From NCBI GenBank assembly GCA_028671895.1, contig CM053806.1, positions 24,501,001-24,565,000 on the forward strand: DNA of 64,000 bases. Direction: 5' to 3'. The position numbers were made by a program, and so were the translations under genes. Positions 58,001 through 64,000 of this stretch are shown piece by piece; the first letter of the stretch is position 1; each line of letters opens with the position of its first letter. The notes below the pieces were generated by a model. That model was not told the DNA's origin. It searched no databases and saw only the letters and a program-made list of their open reading frames with translations. Source of the stretch: Oenanthe sinensis. Its lineage: Eukaryota; Streptophyta; Magnoliopsida; Apiales; Apiaceae.

Positions 58001-58255
58001 TTCAACATAAACAAGATTCCTATTTTCTGTGATAACACAAGTGTCATTGCAATAACAGAAAATCATGTGCAACATTCCAGAACCAAACACATTGACATAA
58101 ATTATCACTTCATTAGGGAACATGCAATGAATGGTACTGTTGAATTACATTTCGTCCCTAGTAAAAGACAACTTATAGACATTTTTACCAAACCATTAGA
58201 TGAATCTACTTTCAATAGATTGGTATGTGATTTAGGTATGTTTAACTATGTTTAA
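55021..58255 (+). pseudogene. pol of element C (PR-IN-RT-RNase H)
   Basis: Protease WYLDSGCSRHMTGD (55051); integrase remnants 55460-56040 with stops (QNGVIERKNRTLVEDA at ~55875); linker with motif-encoded Ile-Asp repeats (56370-56490); RT 56753-57934 with the catalytic box as YLDDIIF instead of YVDD; RNase H 57935-58255 with CDNTSVIAITEN and IFTKPLDE. Several stops and frameshifts. Pol frame is +1 relative to the gag end and opens at CAG|GGA (55030-55035). Confidence 0.88.
56515..56522 (+). other. PPT-like AGGGGGAG in the IN-RT linker of element C
   Basis: One copy at the position equivalent to the three copies in element B. Confidence 0.45.
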
Positions 58256-58993
58256 TCTGTTAAATGTCTGACAAGTTATTTATTTATGTTAGTTTTAGTT
58301 TGTAGCCATTGACTATGTTAATCTATTGATTCTTCCATAATCAACTGATAAAAATTTTACATATCAATGGATATTTCTGAAGCTATCGACAGATAAACAT
58401 ATCAATTGATGATATATTTGTTTATCAATGGATATTTGCAGTTGCCAACAGATAAATATATCAATTGATTATATATTTATTTATCGATGAATGGTAGTAC
58501 CGATCGATGGAAACTGTAGTTATTAATCGATGATCTGGAATTTTTAAAGCCCATGTCATCAATCGACCTGTACAATATCTAGCCGTTAATTACTTATTTT
58601 ATCAATTGATTAATACATACATCCTTGTATGTATAACAGTCAATTGCCAAAATTGGTAATTTCTACTTTTCATTTTTCTTTCCAACGGTCAATTGAGTCT
58701 ATCTTGAGAAAGTAATCGATTGAGATATCACTTTCTCTTTAAAAATATAAATAGTGAGATTAAAATTTCTTTTAACTCTTACTTATATTTTCAAACAGAT
58801 TCTATCTCTTTATCTTTCTCTCTGTACTCAATTTTCTCTCAATTTCTCAATACTCAATCTTCATAACTCTCTAACTTAATCTCTTCAAAGCTTTTGTTCT
58901 CTTAATCTTCTACTCAAAGAAATTGCATCTTCATCCAAGAAAGTCTCACAAGCCGATTTCATCTATGAACTGAATAATTTTGTGGCTTGCACT
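58256..58993. repeat. pol-to-aORF spacer of element C, rich in ATCAATTGAT-like words
   Basis: Non-coding. Between 58318 and 58740 more than ten words of the type ATCAATTGAT, ATCAATGGAT, ATCGATTGA or ATCGATGAA occur. Followed by an AT-rich leader with CT-rich runs before the aORF start. Confidence 0.75.
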
Positions 58994-59238
58994 ATGGTTG
59001 AAGAGGCTTCAAGGGAATTTCATCCATTGATGCAATTCCTGGGAAGTTACAAGGTACAAAAGGCATTGAAGGAAGCACCAACTATCATCTGCAATCTGGT
59101 GGAAGAGTTTTGGACCTCTGCAGAAGTTGCTGATGACTTCTCAAGCATCAAATTCAACTGCAAAGGACAAGAATACATTCTTACTACTTTAATAATACTG
59201 ATAATGCACCTAGTGAATCAGTTATTAGGAACATACTT
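58994..59238 (+). pseudogene. additional ORF of element C, N-terminal fragment
   Basis: Begins MVEEASREFHPLMQFLGSY and keeps the shared aORF wording LVEEFWTSAEVADDFSSIKF, matching LSQLWTSATCER and SSIKFEINGTSY of element A. Interrupted at 59238 by solo LTR F; the frame is already shifted just before it. Confidence 0.7.
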
Positions 59239-60601
59239 TGAAAGGCATATGATTAGGCCTATTTGTAATAATTAGATGAAAACTCAATTCAATAAGAAAA
59301 AGAAGTAAATAATAAGTACGATAACAGGAATCAAGACAAACAAAGTTTACTAGACACAAAGAATCCTAAGAATCAGAAGTATTCCAAAGAAGATGCTACT
59401 TATCACTGGAAAAAGTTCATTAAAATGTTCAAGCGTCAGTGAAAAATGAAGAAGTAGTGTTTCAGAAGATTCAGAAGATTCAGAAGATCTCAAGTGTCTA
59501 CTACAGAATGATTCCAAGATTAGAAGATATTGAAGACAAAGAAAGAAGCAAGAACAAGACAAAAGATCACAACTATTAAGGTTAAGAAGGTGATGAATAT
59601 TTATTTAGTATGACACAAATGAATCAGACAATACATTTGTGTGTCAACTAATTAAAATAAATATTTATCACCTAGCTCAAGTGATTTTCAAACAGAAGAC
59701 AAGAAGACACAAGAAAAATCAACAAGGATTGTGCAGTGAAAAAACTAAATTAATTCTTCTATAAAAAGTTAATTAATAATTTAATTTATCTATTTAAATT
59801 AATTCACCTTGAATTAATTTAATTTATAAATTATTTTATTAATAATTTGTGGAATTAATTAAGTTAAAAGAAGATTTAATTTTATAAGTCAAGAAAGTCT
59901 TGCTGCATTTAATAAATAGAATTACCGAATTATTTCGATAAGACTTTTTGAAAAGTCTTACCGAATTATCTCGGTAAGATATTTCAAAAGTCTTACCGAA
60001 ATAATCCAGTAAGACCTTTTTCAAAAGTCTTACTAAATTAAATCGTTAAGACCTTTTAAGAAAGTCTTATCGAGCAAACACTTGGCTCAGCAAGACATTT
60101 CAAAAGTCTTACCGAGTTTTCTAAAAGTCTTACCGAATTTAAAAAGTCTTGCCCAGCAAATTTAGAAAGTCTTATAGGCTTATTTAAAAGGTCTTTTGAT
60201 TTTTTAAATAAGTTTTATTCAAAAGTCTTGCTAGCTTTTCTCTCTCTATATATGAGAAGATTGTCTTCATTATTTCTAGATTGAAAAGTTCAAAAACATT
60301 TAAATTTCAGAAATTTAAATGCATTGTAATATTGACAGATCTCTGTGCAAGTTTGAATATAATTGATTAAACTCGAACACTTCATGTCGAATTCGTTCTA
60401 GATTATTTTATCAGTTATAAACTTTTCATCAGTTAATTCTTGTAATACTTTTCAAGTTTAAAATTATATCTTCTACTTGAACAGTATTTCATTAAGACTA
60501 ATATTCTGTGATAAATAATAATAATTATTTTTAATTCGAAATACATAGACTATTTTTAGATATTGTATTCAACCCCCCTTCTACAATATCAGGGACCAAC
60601 A
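59239..60601 (+). mobile_element. solo LTR F inserted in the extra ORF of element C
   Basis: 1363 bp, TGAAAGGCATATGATTAGG to TATCAGGGACCAACA, with a perfect target duplication TACTT (59234-59238 and 60602-60606). No internal domain. The start resembles the LTR of B, but the body is different and carries its own motif, AAGTCTTACCGA(ATTA), repeated about ten times in 59890-60190. Confidence 0.85.
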
Positions 60602-60606
60602 TACTT

Positions 60607-61188
60607 AGGGCTATTAATTATGCAAATCCTGACATTAATTTAGGACATGTAGTTAGAAAACATATGAGGAGAGAATGCTCTTATTTCTTTGATGCTATAA
60701 TAAAATGCTTTAGTGGAAAAATTAGCAATTTTGATGCCATAACATCTAGCATGAAACAGATAGCAAATAATATTTTGTTTGACAAATATCATGATCTATC
60801 ATCTATATTGCTACATGAAATTGCTGCTAAGTTAGGTAAGAAGCATGATAGGTCTAATCATATATACTATGCTAGATTTATCATGATTTTTATTAGCCAC
60901 TTTGTCAAAGACATTGAGATATGCAGGGAAACTGAAAATCTTGAGTGTTGGACTCAAAATAAAAGAGTTTTCAAGGATCTGATGAGAATTAACCTCCACA
61001 ATGAGGTGGAATCAATCTACCCTGAATTTGTTAAGGTATATATCTCTACTCTTACTTCTTCCAATCCTCAAACTTCTTTGCCTTCTGTGGCTATGGAGGG
61101 TGTTAGCACTGACCCCAACCCGCCTACCCAAGCCACACAACCAATTTCTAAACCCAAATCTATGAAACCTACCTCAACAGGTTCCTAA
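60607..61188 (+). pseudogene. additional ORF of element C, middle part
   Basis: Continues the aORF1 domain after F (ANPDINLGHVVRKHMRREC, SSILLHEIAAKLGKKH, YARFIMIFISHFVKDI), equivalent to the SSKTSGLNEVPVYIRKVV and KLVIYYPRLFMLIIHSIV region of element A. Ends in a Pro/Thr/Ser tail and a TAA at 61186-61188; the same frame stays open afterwards, as with the TAG in element B. Confidence 0.65.
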
Positions 61189-63070
61189 AAACTTGTTGTT
61201 GTAAAATCCAAGAAAATAAAAACACATAGTGTTGATAGTATAGTTGGAGATGGTTCTGGTGAGGGAATTGGGGAACATCGAAGAACCCAGAAGAATAAGG
61301 AGAGTGAGGATGTGCAACCTAAACCAAGTCACTCCACAGTCTCTCAAAAGGCTATGTTAACAAGGACATTACCACATCCCTATTCGCATCCTCCCAAATG
61401 GATGCTAATATTGAAAAGAGCTCAACACCAGGGGCACAAAACCAAGATGAGGACACTCAAACCAAAAACCCTAAATCATATGAAAGAAGAAGGAAGAGAG
61501 TAAACTTTGCACAAGAGGAAACACACTGCAACATCACAGGAAACTGTGATGGAGCCTTCTCAAATTCAGAATGATGCATCTCATATAAATGATGAGATGT
61601 AGCCTCATTCTCTCTTAATTCCAATTCTTTCTATTCTTCTTTCTCCACCTTAACAAATTTCTTCAGAAAATGTTCTGATAGATAATCAGGTAATTTCAAA
61701 TTCTCCTTCTTTGATATTTAAGGAGAAGCCAACACTCTCTCCTGAATTTGCTTCTCAGGAAATTCAGGATTCCATCTCAAATGTTATTTCAAATATCACT
61801 TCTCAAATCATTACCTCAAATGTTTCTACTCCATCAATTGATGTTCCCTCATCAATTGATATTCATCCGTCGATTGATAAGACATCGACCGATACTCAAG
61901 ATCAATCGATGGGTATGCATCAATCGATGGATATCCCAAACACATTGACTGATATTTTCTTCACACTCAATCAATTGATGTTGCACAAACACTCCTAGGA
62001 TTGAGTGAGTTGAGTGAGAGACATGATTGCAGCCTGACAAAAGGAGAGGGAGTGAGTGAGGTCATTCCTACTTTTTTCAGGAATGTGAGTGAAACATGTG
62101 AGGGCCCCACCTTAGTAGGTGCACAGGTTATCGGTGAGGGATAGATGAGATTTCAGGATGAGATCCTGATGCAAAATATAGAGATGAGTGAGAGAGACAA
62201 AACTATTCTTTTATATGCACAAGAGTTGGAAAATGAATTGATGTCAGAGGAGGAAGGAGTGAAGGAGATATGAGGAGTCCCTAATAATGAAGCAAGTGGG
62301 AGTGGAATCAATAAGGAGAATGAAGTTGTAGAGGATGAAGAGGTTGATGCTGGTGACTAGAATCCAAACAATTTTGTTCACCCTGATCGAAGATATCAAG
62401 GTTTGGCTACTTCAAGTAACAGAGATGCAGAACAATTATTGGGAATTGGGCACACTGAGCAAAGAACCAAAAATCTAAAGGAAAACATTGCCAATACAAC
62501 AAATACTTGTTATATAACACTTGAAAATTTGGAGGATGCGTCTGATGAAGAACCTTGGATGAGTATAATTGATGGATTTCTAGAAGCCGCTGAAACTGAA
62601 ATTCTTTCTCAGTACAGAATGACAAACATGAAAGTTGAGATTGCAGATCTTGCTCAAAGGAGGATTGTTAACTGTTTGAAAGAGCAATTAAAGTTGTAAA
62701 AAATGACAGTAACAGGAGTAAAAAGGGGGTTAGAGATCATCAAAGGTTTTATTGTCTCCAACAAGGATACATTGGAAAGAAGACTGGATGAGAAACTTAC
62801 ATTGAACACTCTGGCTCAAATCAAGGACAAATTATTCAAAGAATCCAAGAATTTTACAGTCTTGGAGACAAGAGTGGAGTCTCTGGAAAAGTAAATGGAT
62901 GATATCATTAAATGCCAAGTTCTACATGCCTTAATTCTTCAAAAATTTCTTTACATGACGCCACCACCTCCTCCAATTGATGATAACAAAAAGGAGGAGA
63001 ATGATGCTAAGAAGAAGGATGCTGATAACTCTGACAGTGGTGGTGTTGGTGGTTCTGGCGTTGAGTTTGC
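61189..63070 (+). pseudogene. additional ORF of element C, C-terminal part
   Basis: Fragments in several frames. A basic stretch 61189-61503; an Ile-Asp-rich linker encoded by ATCAATTGAT words (61711-61998, PSIDVPSSIDIHPSIDK); then 62403-62699 and 62703-62894 (coiled-coil-like, NFTVLETRVESLEK at its end), and an acidic Lys/Asp run near 62985-63060. The order parallels aORF2 of element B up to its Gly/Asp run; the remainder is missing. Confidence 0.6.
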
Positions 63071-63823
63071 GACCAGAACTTGTCACGCTCTTCAGGTCCC
63101 ATCTTTTATTTACCCTATTACATTTAACAACTCATTTTCTATTTCTTTTGTTATTTTTTTGAGTTTATGTCTTTTGTATAGTGATCTTTACCTGTTTGGT
63201 TTTTTGTCTGTGAGAATAACCATTTGTTTATTTTGAAGTTTGATTAAACCCCTTATTAGAGTATGTGAAAATGTAAAATTAGCACTTGTATAAATTTTGG
63301 AGAGGAGAGGGAAGGGGTTTTAGTTTTGAGGATTGTTGAATTGGTTTATATTTATCGAGGTCAAACCTTATTCTAATGTCTTGGAGACAACAGGCCAATC
63401 TGTTTGGTTCGCTTTGGATAATCTGATAACCAAATGCTTAATTTTTTGTCGTTCTTCTAGTGTATGTTTTAGCTATTAAATTCTGGTTCCCAATCTGATA
63501 TGATTCAGTTATACATTGTACTCTATGTTCTCGTAGTTAGTTACACGATCACTCTACTCAAGAAAGCCAATATGTCCGCAAGATTTATCATACTCCCTCT
63601 TTCGCGCAATAGAATCCAATTCAGGTAAATAAAAGGCCAGAGCAACCGTATATGTCTTTTGCTAATATCTTGAACATTTTTCTTATTGGTGTTTTTAAGG
63701 TATGATTCTCTACGGAATCTATTTTCTTATTGGTGATTAATACTTAACAGTGACAGAGACTTGGAGAGTATAATGTATAGAACTAATTGTTCTCTTCTGT
63801 TGGCTATTATCCTATGATGGCAG
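63071..63823. other. sequence between element C and the host exon
   Basis: No clear coding segment. A short ATG frame at 63572-63622 ends at a donor-like CAG|GTAAAT but would join the downstream exon out of frame, so it is not assigned. Probably upstream or intronic sequence of the gene whose exon follows. Confidence 0.45.
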
Positions 63824-63926
63824 GTACAAAATCTTATAGAAGGATGCCTTCAGTTGTACAAGATTCAAAAGGAAGTTATGGGTACCCTTTTACAGCAGAC
63901 AAAACTTGAACCTGGTTTAACTGAAT
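63824..63926 (+). CDS. one exon of an A_thal_3526 (PF09713-type) plant protein, partial gene
   Basis: After an acceptor (TATGATGGCAG|G) the 103-nt exon encodes VQNLIEGCLQLYKIQKEV then MGTLLQQTKLEPGLTE and ends in a GT donor at 63927-63928. This wording (LIE-CLQLY-...-KEV-..TLL...EPG.T) is the opening of the plant-specific A_thal_3526 domain, present in small proteins of poorly known role. The rest of the domain would begin in the next exon beyond the window. The splice phase (one base into the next codon) fits the conserved hydrophobic residue that normally follows. Family assignment is from memory of the domain. Confidence 0.72.
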
Positions 63927-64000
63927 GTCAGATAGTGAATGTTAGTGGGAATATAATATTATCTCCTCTTGGTTTCTGCTCTTGTATGCTTTTATGGTTT

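Larger units (their letters stand above)
54118..63070 (+). mobile_element. SIRE-type element C, 5'-truncated, degenerate
   Basis: Starts abruptly inside gag at the G junction, continues through pol, the spacer and the additional ORF, and fades out near 63070. Neither LTR of C was found. It is more AT-rich and more mutated than B. Its private motif is ATCAATTGAT and variants (ATCGATTGAT, ATCAATCGAC). Confidence 0.82.

Noticed and set aside
63572..63622. First exon of the A_thal_3526 gene
   Set aside because: The donor-like end would join 63824 in the wrong phase and gives an early stop.

Overview
This is nuclear DNA of a flowering plant, almost certainly a eudicot. The single-copy background is very AT-rich, one gene has plant GT-AG introns, and nested Ty1-copia retrotransposons fill most of the window. 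The genus cannot be read from sequence alone. Only two host genes are visible: a complete auxin-conjugating GH3 gene (31674-33666, three exons, GH3.1-like) and, at the right edge, one exon of a plant-specific A_thal_3526 (PF09713-type) protein (63824-63926).

Layout. 1-12920: old minus-strand SIRE-type copia element 'A' (3' end outside the window), with a solo LTR 'S1' (2216-3767, TSD TCATT) in its extra ORF. 12921-16528: AT-rich spacer. 16529-24259: young minus-strand copia element 'H' (TSD TTAGT), whose gag-pol frame is broken by one TGA. 24260-27040: remains of DNA-transposon-like elements and microsatellites. 27088-28058: endogenous pararetrovirus (Caulimoviridae) fragment with a tRNA-Met primer site and a movement-protein start. 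28135-28503: MITE-like hairpin. 31250-33710: GH3 promoter and gene. 34740-54117: nest in which the LTR of old element 'D' holds solo LTR 'E' (TSD GTTCA), which holds the very young complete 14.9-kb SIRE-type element 'B' (36675-51560, TSD CGCCC). A remnant of D's extra ORF and an inverted partial E-family LTR 'G' follow. 54118-63070: degenerate plus-strand SIRE-type element 'C', interrupted by solo LTR 'F' (59239-60601, TSD TACTT).

The most interesting material is in the SIRE-type elements. Elements A, B and C each carry, downstream of pol, a long additional coding region with a shared N-terminal domain and an acidic or coiled-coil C-terminal part. Each element family also has its own short motif repeated in its LTR, in the pol-to-extra-ORF spacer and, in A and C, in the low-complexity linkers of the proteins. 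At the gag/pol junction all three share a W-V-P-K-x-T-stop gag terminus followed 16-19 nt later by a T-rich tract and CAG|GG. That CAG is always in phase 0 of pol, although the gag-to-pol frame offset differs, which fits pol expression by splicing better than a fixed frameshift.
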